Assembly: GCA_904501865.1 (NCBI GenBank)
Contig: CAJGCF010000046.1
Span: 1 to 12,610, forward strand
Source of the DNA: an uncultured Clostridia bacterium
GTDB lineage: Bacteria; Bacillota; Clostridia; Oscillospirales; CAG-272
Length of the DNA: 12,610 bases
Direction: 5' to 3'
Of the stretch, positions 6,152 to 12,610 are shown piece after piece (within the stretch, counting starts at the first letter, position 1; each line of letters opens with the position of its first letter). The position numbers and the translations under genes are program-made. Under the pieces are notes generated by a model. It worked only from the letters and a program-made list of their open reading frames with translations. It did not search any database and was not told the origin of the DNA.

Positions 6152-6180
6152 ATTTTAACATTTTCTGCCCACGTTGTCAA
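6152..6180 (-). promoter_or_regulatory. sigma-A promoter of the cyclophilin-nnrD operon
   Basis: Minus strand: perfect TTGACA at 6175-6180, 17-bp spacer ending TGT, TAAAAT at 6152-6157 (extended -10). Start near 6145, leader about 27 nt. Confidence 0.8.
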
Positions 6181-6201
6181 GAATAATTTGATCACAAAGA
6201 T

Positions 6202-6236
6202 ATAATTGACTTTTAAGGGCACATAATATTGTTATA
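6202..6236 (+). promoter_or_regulatory. possible promoter of the ytvI-like gene (weak)
   Basis: No good sigma-A promoter is visible. TTGACT at 6206-6211 has only a poor -10 (TGTTAT, 18 bp on). Alternatively ATA at 6202-6204 and CATAATAT at 6222-6229, 17 bp apart, partly match the sporulation sigma-E pattern (ATA / CATACAnT). Given the product's family, compartment-specific sporulation control is plausible but unproven. Confidence 0.25.
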
Positions 6237-6269
6237 TGGGTACGACTTATATAAATTCGGAGGAAAAAT

Positions 6270-7376
6270 ATGGACACGGAATATCGCAGAGCTGCCAATA
6301 TAACAGTTATTGTTGCGGGACTTGCGCTTCTAACTTTTGTAATATTCAAATACGCGCTCGGAGCCGTGGCTCCTTTTATCCTTGCGGCAATAATAGCCGC
6401 CGCGGTAGCACCCGCGGCTAAAAAGATATCCAAAAAAAGTAAAATTCCACTAAAGCTTATCTCCGCGGTGTTGGTCATATCTATCTTTCTTGTCGTATCG
6501 GGACTTTTATATCTGGCTGTGTCAAGGCTGATTGCCGAGGTCGGCAATCTTCTTGAGCGCCTCTCGGATAACCCAGAGGCTGTCAGTCAAGCGCTTGAGA
6601 GCTTCACAGACCGATTCACACAAAACGGCTCCAAGTTCAAGCTCCTCTACAAAATATTTGAGTCTGATTATTTCAAGGAGCTCGGCATAAATATAGACAA
6701 AATATTACAGTCCGCTCTTGAGTCTCTCGTCTCATCTTTGAGCTCTTCTCTGCCAAGCGCGGCTGTAGCCATCGTATCGCGGATACCCTCAATATTTCTT
6801 TTCGTAATAGTTCTGCTCTTGTCGGCATTTTATTTTTCAGCGGACGGAGATAGAATATCTCGCTCCCTGACGTCTGTATTGCCGCGCTCCTGGCAGGCAA
6901 GGCTACCTCTTATCAAACGCAAATTTTCCAACACACTTTCGGGTTATCTAAAGGCATATCTCCTTATTATGCTCATTACATTTCTTGAGATGTTCGTAGG
7001 TCTGTCGGTCCTCGGGGTAAGATACGCGTTTCTCTTGTCAATGATAATAGCGGTAGTCGATATCCTACCAATTCTCGGGACAGGAGCGGTACTCGTGCCG
7101 TGGGCTATATTTTCGTTTATCACGTCGAATGTCAGGCTTGGCACAGGACTTCTTGTGCTGTATGCCACAACCTTAATTATCCGTCAATTCATCGAGCCCA
7201 AAATAGTGGGCAGGTCTCTCGGTCTACATCCCTTGGCAACGCTTGCCTCGGTGTATCTCGGACTTGAGCTTTTAGGTGTCTCTGGAATATTGATAGGTCC
7301 TATGGTGGCTCTGCTTCTCAAGGAGCTGTTTTTTGAAGCAAGCGAGCCGCAAACACAGATGGTCAAAAAAGTGTAA
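6270..7376 (+). CDS. ytvI: AI-2E/PerM-family membrane protein, sporulation protein YtvI-like
   Basis: 368 residues, polytopic. Membrane segments near 11-28, 31-49, 62-85, 172-190, 228-249, 253-282, 290-306 and 322-350; a soluble stretch at about 86-170 sits between segments 3 and 4, as usual in this family. Conserved blocks are DILPILGTGAVLVPWA at 264-279 and RQFIEPKIVGRSLGLHPL at 305-322, typical of the YtvI branch found in endospore formers. The molecular function of YtvI is not established; related proteins have been proposed as exporters or ion antiporters. GGAGG lies 6 nt before ATG 6270. It is a single-gene unit, divergent from the cyclophilin operon and ending in a terminator shared with the ABC operon. 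Confidence 0.88.
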   Translation: MDTEYRRAANITVIVAGLALLTFVIFKYALGAVAPFILAAIIAAAVAPAAKKISKKSKIPLKLISAVLVISIFLVVSGLLYLAVSRLIAEVGNLLERLSDNPEAVSQALESFTDRFTQNGSKFKLLYKIFESDYFKELGINIDKILQSALESLVSSLSSSLPSAAVAIVSRIPSIFLFVIVLLLSAFYFSADGDRISRSLTSVLPRSWQARLPLIKRKFSNTLSGYLKAYLLIMLITFLEMFVGLSVLGVRYAFLLSMIIAVVDILPILGTGAVLVPWAIFSFITSNVRLGTGLLVLYATTLIIRQFIEPKIVGRSLGLHPLATLASVYLGLELLGVSGILIGPMVALLLKELFFEASEPQTQMVKKV

Positions 7377-7413
7377 AAAGGCGTGTCAAGCCAAATTAGC
7401 TTGACACGCCTTT
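7377..7413. terminator. bidirectional terminator between ytvI-like gene and ABC operon
   Basis: 7377-7391 and 7399-7413 are a perfect 15-bp inverted repeat (GGCGTGTCAAGC core) with a 7-nt loop. It begins one base after the ytvI stop (7374-7376) and lies 2 nt from the ATPase stop (7416-7418), with U-rich tails both ways. Confidence 0.9.
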
Positions 7414-7415
7414 AT

Positions 7416-8210
7416 TTATGAGAGCAAGGCTCTGTCGTTTGAGAATTCCGCTCCGCTCGCCTTTGTAAACTCGGCAAGAAGCGCCTCGACCGTGAGTTTT
7501 TTCTTGTCCTCCCCCTTGATATCCAGCACTATTTTGCCCGCATTCATCATAATTATACGGTTTCCATGCGCTATCGCATCTCTCATATTGTGAGTGACCA
7601 TAAGCGCAGTCAGGCCGTTATCCTTGATGAGCTTATCTGTTATTTCAAGCACCTTTGCCGCAGTCTTGGGGTCAAGAGCCGCCGTGTGCTCGTCAAGCAA
7701 AAGAATCTTGGGCCTTTTCATAGCAGCCATGAGCAGAGTCACCGCCTGCCTCTGTCCGCCCGACAAAAGTCCCATTTTAGTGGTAAGTCTGTCCTCAAGT
7801 CCAAGGTCGAGAAGCTTTAACTGCTCGCGGTACTTTTCTCTGTCCTTACCCCTGATAGCCCAACGCACTCCTCTGCGATGTCCGCGACTGTCCGCGACCG
7901 ACATATTCTCCTCTACCCACATATCCGACGCGGTTCCCATTCTGGGATCCTGGAAAACCCGTCCTATATACTGGGCTCTTTTATATTCGGGAAGCTTTGT
8001 AACGTCAGCTCCATCTATGATTATCTGTCCCTCGTCGACGGGATAAGCACCCGCAACGATATTGAGCATAGTGGATTTACCCGCTCCGTTTCCGCCGATA
8101 ACGGTAACGAAATCTCCGTCCTCAAGAGCGAGAGAAAGCCCCTCAAAGACCTTTTTTTCATTTATTGTTCCTTCGTTGAAGGTCTTGTGGATATTTTTTA
8201 TCTCAAGCAT
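7416..8210 (-). CDS. ABC importer ATP-binding protein (TrpXYZ-type system)
   Basis: 264-residue nucleotide-binding domain: Walker A GGNGAGKST 39-47, Q-loop FQD 86-88, signature LSGGQ 149-153, Walker B ILLLDEH 169-175, H-loop His207. It resembles the LivG/LivF-like ATPases that accompany ABC_sub_bind solute receptors. It energises uptake through the permease encoded just upstream. AAGGAGG lies 9 nt before ATG 8210, and the gene overlaps the permease stop by 8 nt, so translation is coupled. Last gene of the operon. Confidence 0.93.
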   Translation of the reverse strand: MLEIKNIHKTFNEGTINEKKVFEGLSLALEDGDFVTVIGGNGAGKSTMLNIVAGAYPVDEGQIIIDGADVTKLPEYKRAQYIGRVFQDPRMGTASDMWVEENMSVADSRGHRRGVRWAIRGKDREKYREQLKLLDLGLEDRLTTKMGLLSGGQRQAVTLLMAAMKRPKILLLDEHTAALDPKTAAKVLEITDKLIKDNGLTALMVTHNMRDAIAHGNRIIMMNAGKIVLDIKGEDKKKLTVEALLAEFTKASGAEFSNDRALLS

Positions 8211-9129
8211 TCTTCTCCGCCTCCTTCTTCTTTTTCTTTACAAAAAGACGCGTTTTAAGGTATGGCACGCCCAAGAATAGTGCAACTACTACCGCGGACA
8301 GCATTTTGAGCAGCTCGCTGGGGAGTCCGAAGAAGATGACCGTTTGGAACACGAACCAATATATTATAGCTCCGCACACGACAAACAGCAGTCTTAGCGC
8401 GAAGTTAGTGGTCTTTTTCTGGAAAAGAGCTTCTCCGACAATGACCGCCGCCAAACCTATGACGATAGCTCCGCGTCCCATGTTGATGTCTGCCGCACCG
8501 TTCTGCTGAGCCAAAAGAGCTCCCGAAAGCGCTACGATACCGTTTGAGAGCGCAAGACCAAACACCTTTGTAAAGTTGGTGTTGATTCCCTGCGCGCGAG
8601 ACATTTCAAGATTGTTTCCCGTGCTTCTGAGAGACATTCCCATCTCTGTTCCAAAAAACCAATACAGCGCAGTTATTATAACAGCAACAAAGCCCGCAAG
8701 TATCAAAAGAGTGGACGTTATATCCGAGCCACCCGCAGAAATGAGAACCTTATCTCCGTACTTGAATCTTGATAGCGCAATATTAGCTCTGCTGCCCATA
8801 ATCAGAAGATTCACAGACCAGAGCATAAGCTGTGTGAGAATTCCCGCGAGTATAGCGGGTATACCGAGAGTAGTGTGCAGGATTCCCGTTACAAATCCCG
8901 CTATCATTCCCGCCGCAATAGCACAGAGCATAGCGAGCCACACGTTGACACCGTTTGTAATAAGAACAGTACAAACAGCGGCTCCCGTGCATATAGAGCC
9001 GTCTACCGTCAGGTCGGCAAGATCAAGCACCTTGAATGTTATGTAAAGGCCTACCGCCATAACACCCCAGACAAGTCCCTGTCCGACCGCGCCCGGCAGA
9101 GTGCCGAGCCAATTAAGAAGCATTTCCAT
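8203..9129 (-). CDS. ABC importer permease (BPD_transp_2, LivH-like)
   Basis: About 308 residues with roughly eight hydrophobic membrane segments (for example 17-37, 63-86, 90-110, 141-159, 187-207, 220-236, 245-262, 271-290) and a cytoplasmic coupling loop at about 160-183 (GTEMGMSLRSTGNNLEMSRA). NGIVALSGALLAQQNG at 196-211 is characteristic of permeases paired with ABC_sub_bind receptors. The C-terminus is very basic (KKKKKEAEK). ATG 9129 is preferred: a TTG at 9150 would put the AAAGGA motif inside the coding region. That RBS is about 12 nt away, so ATG 9123 is also possible. Middle gene of the operon. Confidence 0.92.
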   Translation of the reverse strand: MEMLLNWLGTLPGAVGQGLVWGVMAVGLYITFKVLDLADLTVDGSICTGAAVCTVLITNGVNVWLAMLCAIAAGMIAGFVTGILHTTLGIPAILAGILTQLMLWSVNLLIMGSRANIALSRFKYGDKVLISAGGSDITSTLLILAGFVAVIITALYWFFGTEMGMSLRSTGNNLEMSRAQGINTNFTKVFGLALSNGIVALSGALLAQQNGAADINMGRGAIVIGLAAVIVGEALFQKKTTNFALRLLFVVCGAIIYWFVFQTVIFFGLPSELLKMLSAVVVALFLGVPYLKTRLFVKKKKKEAEKNA

Positions 9130-9196
9130 TTTTTTGAGATTTCCTTTCAAGTATTAGAGCCTTGCCCGAATACAAGTTACTTATTTAACAATCTTT

Positions 9197-9220
9197 GCCT
9201 GCGGACATGTGTCCGCAGGC
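9197..9220. other. hairpin between receptor and permease genes
   Basis: 11-bp perfect arms 9197-9207 and 9210-9220 (GCCTGCGGACA), GC-rich, 27 nt after the substrate-binding protein stop. No U-run follows, so it probably does not terminate transcription fully. Such intra-operon hairpins commonly protect the upstream receptor message, giving more receptor than membrane components; that role is inference. Confidence 0.6.
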
Positions 9221-9246
9221 GAAAGAGATATAAATTTAAATTCCTA

Positions 9247-10227
9247 TTACTCGCCAATAGCTACGTATCCCGCAGCCTTAAGAGCCTCTACGTCAATTCC
9301 GAGCTCCGCACACTTGTCCGCGTTATACTTCTTGGTGAAATTAGCTGCGTACTCTATTCTCATATCCTCTACCTTTGCCTCACCCTTGAGGATCTTTATT
9401 GCCATCTTGCCCGTAGCAACACCGAGATCGTAGTAGCTGATAGAAAGAGTCGCAACTCCGCAGCCCGTGCATATTCCCTCTTCACCTGCGATGACAGGGA
9501 CATCTCCAATAACTCCGTTAATTGTCTCGGCACAGCTTGCCGCTGTGTTGTCGGTGGGAATGTAGATAACGTCGGCAAATGCCGCTGCCGCTGCCGCTAC
9601 TGTGTTTACGTCGTTAGAATCTGTGAAGGAATAATCCTTTATATTAGCGTCCGAAAGTCCCTTCTCAACAAGAAGTCTTCTTATTTCCTTGACCTGATAT
9701 GCGGAGTTGGGCTCGGAGCTACAGTAAAGGAGAGCTACCTTCTCTGCCTCGGGGAATATGTCTATTATCATCTGAGCCTGATCCTCAAGGGGAGCCAGGT
9801 CACTTGTTCCCGATACGTTGCCGCCAACAAGTCCGTCAAAATCATCTATGCCAAGTGCAACGCCGTACTCTGTTATAGAGGTTCCAAGAACGGGGATATT
9901 CTCCTGCTGTGCCGCCGCCTGAAGCGCGGGCGTAGCGTTTGCCATTATAAGATCCACCTTCTTTGAAACGAAGTTGGTAACTATCGTTGTACAAGCATTG
10001 GTATCGTTGCTTGCGTTTTCGTTGAGTATCTCAACGTTGTCGCCAAACTCTGCTTTAAGAGTGTCGATAAAGCCCTGAGTAGCCGCGTCGAGTGCAGGGT
10101 GCTGCACCAGCTGACATACGCCTACGGTATATTTACCGTCATCTTCTGTCGGCATATCACAAGATACGAGCGCGAAAAACGACATACACATCATAGCCGC
10201 CAGAAAAATACTTACTATTCTTTTCAT
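9247..10227 (-). CDS. ABC importer substrate-binding lipoprotein (ABC_sub_bind / TrpX-like)
   Basis: About 326 residues. Signal peptide MKRIVSIFLAAMMCMSFFALVSC with lipobox LVSC (Cys23), then a bilobed periplasmic-binding-like receptor: KYTVGVCQLVQHPALDAATQGF at the start of lobe 1 (two stretches of the family's first strand/helix), LIMANATPALQAA, VLGTSITEYGVALG, VALLYCSSEPNSAYQ, and GVATLSISYYDLG near the C-terminus are all typical of PF04392. The family includes the streptococcal tryptophan receptor TrpX, but ligands vary. The protein contains no tryptophan residue. ATG 10227 is chosen because GGAG lies 9 nt upstream; the TTG at 10242 precedes that RBS. First gene of the importer operon. 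Confidence 0.93.
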   Translation of the reverse strand: MKRIVSIFLAAMMCMSFFALVSCDMPTEDDGKYTVGVCQLVQHPALDAATQGFIDTLKAEFGDNVEILNENASNDTNACTTIVTNFVSKKVDLIMANATPALQAAAQQENIPVLGTSITEYGVALGIDDFDGLVGGNVSGTSDLAPLEDQAQMIIDIFPEAEKVALLYCSSEPNSAYQVKEIRRLLVEKGLSDANIKDYSFTDSNDVNTVAAAAAAFADVIYIPTDNTAASCAETINGVIGDVPVIAGEEGICTGCGVATLSISYYDLGVATGKMAIKILKGEAKVEDMRIEYAANFTKKYNADKCAELGIDVEALKAAGYVAIGE

Positions 10228-10260
10228 CTTTCTTTTCTCCAATCTGCTAAAAAAGAATTT

Positions 10261-10297
10261 GATAAAGTGCGCATATACACTTTATCTTAATAAAGTG
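10261..10297. promoter_or_regulatory. alternating CACTTTAT / ATAAAGTG palindromes at the ABC operon start site
   Basis: Three alternating 8-mers: ATAAAGTG at 10262-10269, CACTTTAT at 10278-10285, ATAAAGTG at 10290-10297. The middle copy can pair with either outer one (9 bp with 8-nt loop, or 8 bp with 4-nt loop), giving mutually exclusive hairpins in the leader. They begin right at the predicted start (about 10296) and end before the RBS, so they could be overlapping operators for a dimeric repressor or an RNA switch. No T-box or known riboswitch motif is seen. Confidence 0.55.
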
Positions 10298-10302
10298 ATT
10301 TT

Positions 10303-10331
10303 ATTATACCACTCTTGTCCCCTCTTGTCAA
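10303..10331 (-). promoter_or_regulatory. perfect consensus sigma-A promoter of the ABC importer operon
   Basis: Minus strand: TTGACA at 10326-10331, 17-bp spacer, TATAAT at 10303-10308. A promoter this strong usually needs a repressor or attenuator, consistent with the palindromes at 10261-10297. Confidence 0.85.
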
Positions 10332-10399
10332 TCACTATTTTGTAATTTTATCATTTTTTCTCATTTTTTGAGTTTTTAAGAGAACTTTCATAACAAAAC

Positions 10400-10424
10400 G
10401 CCGCACGAGCAGACCCCGTACGGC
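10400..10424 (-). terminator. probable terminator of the cytidylate kinase-like gene
   Basis: Minus strand 10417-10424 pairs with 10400-10407 (GCCGTACG / CGTGCGGC, one G-U) around a 9-nt loop, followed by GTTTTGTT. It lies about 30 nt past the stop at 10453. Confidence 0.65.
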
Positions 10425-10452
10425 ACATATATTGAGAAAGAATGATATTTTT

Positions 10453-11073
10453 TTATTTCTCTTTGGATTTAGCTGACCTGACGACGTCGCATATGATATC
10501 CGCGCACTTATCAATGCCTATCTGCGCACTATTAAGCATAAGGTCGTAATTTGCGATATCTCCCCACTCTCGCATAGTGAATGAGCGATAGTACACCCTT
10601 CGCTTCGCGTCCTTGTCCTTGATTCTATCCTCTATTTTTTTGTCCGTCTCGCCATAGATAGACACAACTCTGTTAGCTCTGAAATCCATATCGGCACGGA
10701 TAAATACGTGCAAACAATCCTCTCTGTCACGTAAGATATAGTCCGCTCCGCGTCCGATAATGACGCAATTTCCCTCCTCGGCTATCTCCTTGATGACGTT
10801 TGCCTGCGCTATCTGCACCTGACTCGCAAATGACATTCCGTTGTATCCGTTGCTACCCGCAGTTATAGCTATGGTGTATAAGAGGCTATTTTTATACGTC
10901 GCGTATTCATCGTACCTCTCAACTATCTCGCGGGAAAGCCCGCTCTCCTTGACTACCTTGTCCATGACCTCGGCATCGTAAAACTTATATCCCAATTTTT
11001 CCGCGACTGTTTTTCCTATTGTCTTACCGCCGCTTCCAAACTCTCGGCTTATAGTGACTATCTTCTTTTGCAT
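10453..11073 (-). CDS. cytidylate kinase-like family protein
   Basis: 206 residues of the cytidylate-kinase-like P-loop family (PF13189), common in Clostridia. ISREFGSGGKTIG at 8-20 is the P-loop region, CVIIGRGADYIL at 103-114 the core strand and Arg-Gly motif, and DRIKDKDAKRRVYYRSFT at 149-166 the Arg/Lys-rich lid. YDLMLNSAQIGID at 176-188 is the conserved C-terminal motif. It lacks the full-length architecture of true Cmk (about 220-230 residues), and the phosphoacceptor substrate of this family is not established. It is cytoplasmic. GGGAGG lies 9 nt before ATG 11073. Single-gene unit. Confidence 0.9.
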   Translation of the reverse strand: MQKKIVTISREFGSGGKTIGKTVAEKLGYKFYDAEVMDKVVKESGLSREIVERYDEYATYKNSLLYTIAITAGSNGYNGMSFASQVQIAQANVIKEIAEEGNCVIIGRGADYILRDREDCLHVFIRADMDFRANRVVSIYGETDKKIEDRIKDKDAKRRVYYRSFTMREWGDIANYDLMLNSAQIGIDKCADIICDVVRSAKSKEK

Positions 11074-11126
11074 CTGCCCGAGCCTCCCAATATAAGATTC
11101 ATCCTGTATCCAGGTTATGATTTATG

Positions 11127-11155
11127 ATTTTACCACAAAAGCTTTTGATTGTCAA
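11127..11155 (-). promoter_or_regulatory. sigma-A promoter of the cytidylate kinase-like gene, palindrome in spacer
   Basis: Minus strand: TTGACA at 11150-11155, 17-bp spacer, TAAAAT at 11127-11132; start near 11120, leader about 47 nt. The spacer contains the perfect 12-bp palindrome CAAAAGCTTTTG (11136-11147), a possible operator. Confidence 0.75.
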
Positions 11156-11344
11156 GTGTATCTCGCTTATATATACAATATGTTTATTTTTCTATTGTTT
11201 GTTTATATTTTACGTTAAATCAACGTGTTTTGTCACCAAACGTCGAAAGTTTTTTTATGTAAAAGCTTGTCAAAAGCGCGACAAGCTTCCCGATATGTCC
11301 ACACAATCGCGTGATAGAAGCTGAAAAGTGTCGAACGATTTTAT
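11156..11344. other. AT-rich intergenic DNA with one hairpin
   Basis: No gene is supported between the divergent promoters of the cytidylate kinase-like and LRR lipoprotein genes. A 9-bp inverted repeat, 11263-11271 with 11280-11288 (AAGCTTGTC / GACAAGCTT), lies in it without a U-run. A 13-bp CGTT..AACG dyad lies near 11213-11225. Function unknown. Confidence 0.5.
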
Positions 11345-11373
11345 TTGACTTGGCGAATAACGGCTGATATAAT
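11345..11373 (+). promoter_or_regulatory. sigma-A promoter of the LRR lipoprotein gene
   Basis: TTGACT at 11345-11350, 17-bp spacer ending TGA, TATAAT at 11368-11373 (extended -10). Start near 11380, leader about 67 nt before ATG 11447. Confidence 0.75.
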
Positions 11374-11446
11374 TTTTTTACGGCTTGCAGGCAACCCTAA
11401 AAAATTCTCAACAATCGCCGCTCACGCGGCAGACAGGAGCTTTATT

Positions 11447-12268
11447 ATGAAGAACAACTTTTTATCACTGATAGCAGGGCTTATCTCGCTGACTCTTTTG
11501 TCCGCGTGCTTTTTAGTCTCCTGCAACAACAAAAACAAGAGCGAAAGCGGTCAATCCGTGGAAACGAACTCCGGAAATTCCGAAACGGGCACATACGATG
11601 CCTCTGATATGTTAAATCCATTTGAAACAGAATCCGATGGCTCGTCGGGCGGACAAGCCCTTGAGGGTGGTGAGGACAGTGACAGCGAAAGCAACACTTT
11701 CTCTGAATCCGACAGCAAGGATTCCGAGGGTGATAATAACGAGAGCGATCAGGCGTCCCCCTCTCTCAGATTTATCTCATACGGCAACGGCACGTGCACT
11801 GTTAGCGGAATAGGCACCTATGAGGACGTTTACGTTATAATCCCCGAGAGGAGTCCAGAGGGAGACATTGTCACGTCTATAGAGGACAAGGCGTTTTATG
11901 ACAATCCCAACATAAAGGCGGTACAGCTACCCTCAACCGTATCCACCATAGGCGACCGCGCCTTTGCGGGCTGCTCGTCTCTGGTATATATATCCGTTGA
12001 TAAGAACAACAAAATGTTCTCCGACTCCGAGGGAGTGCTCTATTCAAAGGACGGCTCCCGACTTATCGCCTTCCCCGCCGCGAACGCCGCTCAGGAGATA
12101 GACATTTCCATCAGAGTAAAGGAGATATGCAATATGGCATTCTACGAGTGCGACAATCTTCAGCGCATAAATTACGGCGGAACGTTTGAAGATTGGAACA
12201 AGATAAGCATAGGAGAGCTCAACTACGGTCTGCTTTCTGCTGCGATATCCTGTATACAGTCAAAATAA
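11447..12268 (+). CDS. BspA-type leucine-rich-repeat lipoprotein
   Basis: 273 residues. Signal peptide with two potential lipoboxes, LSAC (Cys21) and LVSC (Cys26). Next comes a low-complexity, acidic Ser/Asp/Glu/Gly/Asn linker at about 27-105 that would span the cell wall, then BspA-like (LRR_5) repeats. The best is at 143-184 (TSIEDKAFYDNPNIK...LPSTVSTIGDRAFAGCSSL), followed by a YSKDGSRLIAFP insertion and another repeat at about 222-250 (VKEICNMAFYECDNLQRI). These surface proteins are thought to mediate binding to host or neighbouring cells. The C-terminal end is short, with no sorting signal. ATG 11447 is set by AGGAG 7 nt upstream; the frame stays open further upstream, but that part overlaps the promoter. 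No clear terminator follows. Confidence 0.88.
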   Translation: MKNNFLSLIAGLISLTLLSACFLVSCNNKNKSESGQSVETNSGNSETGTYDASDMLNPFETESDGSSGGQALEGGEDSDSESNTFSESDSKDSEGDNNESDQASPSLRFISYGNGTCTVSGIGTYEDVYVIIPERSPEGDIVTSIEDKAFYDNPNIKAVQLPSTVSTIGDRAFAGCSSLVYISVDKNNKMFSDSEGVLYSKDGSRLIAFPAANAAQEIDISIRVKEICNMAFYECDNLQRINYGGTFEDWNKISIGELNYGLLSAAISCIQSK

Positions 12269-12293
12269 TATCCAAGTTTTTTTCTAAATCTTC

Positions 12294-12322
12294 TTGACAT
12301 ATTTCCTGTAAAATGATATACT
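12294..12322 (+). promoter_or_regulatory. sigma-A promoter of the sensory rhodopsin transducer-like gene
   Basis: TTGACA at 12294-12299, 17-bp spacer ending TGA, TATACT at 12317-12322 (extended -10). Start near 12329, leader about 40 nt. Confidence 0.75.
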
Positions 12323-12368
12323 AAAGCCAAGATATCGGAGTCGGTTGCCGACGAAAAGGAAATATATT

Positions 12369-12610
12369 ATGTACGGAAAAAAGGTCTGGCTTATAGCGGA
12401 CGGCTATATGAGCAATACTCAAAAGGGCGGCTTTGTTAGTCACGAGGCTATCTGCGTTCTCAACCTCTCGGGTGCGGACGCCAACATCAACATAACTCTC
12501 TATTTTGAGGACGACGAGCCTATGAGGGGCATCTCGGCAGTCTGCAAGCACGAGCGCACCAATCATATTCGTCTTGATAAGGTCGTAACCGCCGACGGTC
12601 AGAAAATACC
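12369..12610 (+). CDS. sensory rhodopsin transducer (ASRT) family protein, 5' part
   Basis: The first 80 codons are present; the gene runs off the window. MYGKKVWLIADGYM, then GGFVSHEAICVLNLSG, then INITLYFEDDEPM match the conserved N-terminal beta-rich core of the Anabaena sensory rhodopsin transducer family (PF07100), which is about 120-130 residues long and forms tetramers. In cyanobacteria the protein binds sensory rhodopsin. In Firmicutes without rhodopsins the family is widespread but of unknown role, with a carbohydrate or small-ligand-binding function suspected. AAGGAAAT about 8 nt before ATG 12369 is the RBS. There is no signal peptide, so it should be cytoplasmic. Confidence 0.85.
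   Translation, partial: MYGKKVWLIADGYMSNTQKGGFVSHEAICVLNLSGADANINITLYFEDDEPMRGISAVCKHERTNHIRLDKVVTADGQKI

Noticed and set aside
8875..9966. 363-codon plus-strand frame
   Set aside because: Opposite strand of the permease and substrate-binding protein genes; Cys/Tyr/Arg-rich composition with no domain, whereas the minus-strand genes have full motifs and RBSs.
10228..10296. T-box or other amino-acid riboswitch in the ABC operon leader
   Set aside because: The leader is only about 70 nt and lacks the T-box core, specifier domain or any terminator; only the short alternating palindromes are there.
1..12610. Defence, phage, CRISPR or biosynthetic cluster
   Set aside because: No repeats with spacers, nuclease, integrase, methylase or synthase genes are present; the genes are ordinary chromosomal functions with individual promoters.

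Overview
The window looks like chromosomal DNA from a spore-forming Clostridia bacterium, probably a gut member of the Oscillospiraceae/Ruminococcaceae. The reasons are AT-rich intergenic DNA around moderate-GC genes, AGGAGG-type ribosome binding sites, textbook sigma-A promoters (TTGACA / 17 bp / TATAAT, often with an extended TGn), a YtvI-type sporulation membrane protein, a BspA-type leucine-rich-repeat lipoprotein and a cytidylate kinase-like protein. No phage, conjugative, CRISPR or recognisable defence genes are visible. The genus assignment is inference.

Layout. 1-84: apparent 3' end of a rightward gene, facing a good leftward promoter and RBS. 309-1808 (-): GH79-like (heparanase/beta-glucuronidase clan) glycoside hydrolase without signal peptide, with its own promoter and a double hairpin behind it. 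2020-2266 (+): promoter plus a compact structured non-coding RNA with 6S-RNA-like architecture and a UUCG-capped terminator. 2287-2451 (+): 54-residue Cys-rich protein directly after that terminator. 2467-2746: 280-bp element with 27-bp terminal inverted repeats, MITE-like. 2893-3693 (-): HAD-IIA phosphatase, with an apparent glpP 3' remnant just upstream. 3961-4227 (-): ribosomal protein S20 with strong terminator and AT-rich UP-element promoter. 4467-6118 (-): two-gene operon, lipoprotein cyclophilin then NAD(P)H-hydrate dehydratase. 6270-7376 (+): YtvI/AI-2E family membrane protein, sharing a back-to-back terminator with the next block. 7416-10227 (-): ABC importer operon (substrate-binding lipoprotein, permease, ATPase) of the ABC_sub_bind (TrpX-like) type, with a consensus promoter whose start site lies in overlapping palindromes. 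10453-11073 (-): cytidylate kinase-like protein. 11447-12268 (+): BspA-type LRR lipoprotein. 12369-12610 (+): 5' part of a sensory rhodopsin transducer (ASRT) family gene, cut by the window end.

Most genes are single transcription units bounded by their own promoter and terminator; only the cyclophilin-nnrD pair and the ABC importer form operons. Housekeeping (rpsT, nnrD, cyclophilin, HAD phosphatase) is mixed with transport and cell-surface functions. No complete unknown multigene system is evident. The most unusual item is the RNA at 2055-2266: an extended -10 promoter fires at the first base of a long closing helix, followed by an asymmetric bubble, a 20-bp apical helix and a separate terminator.
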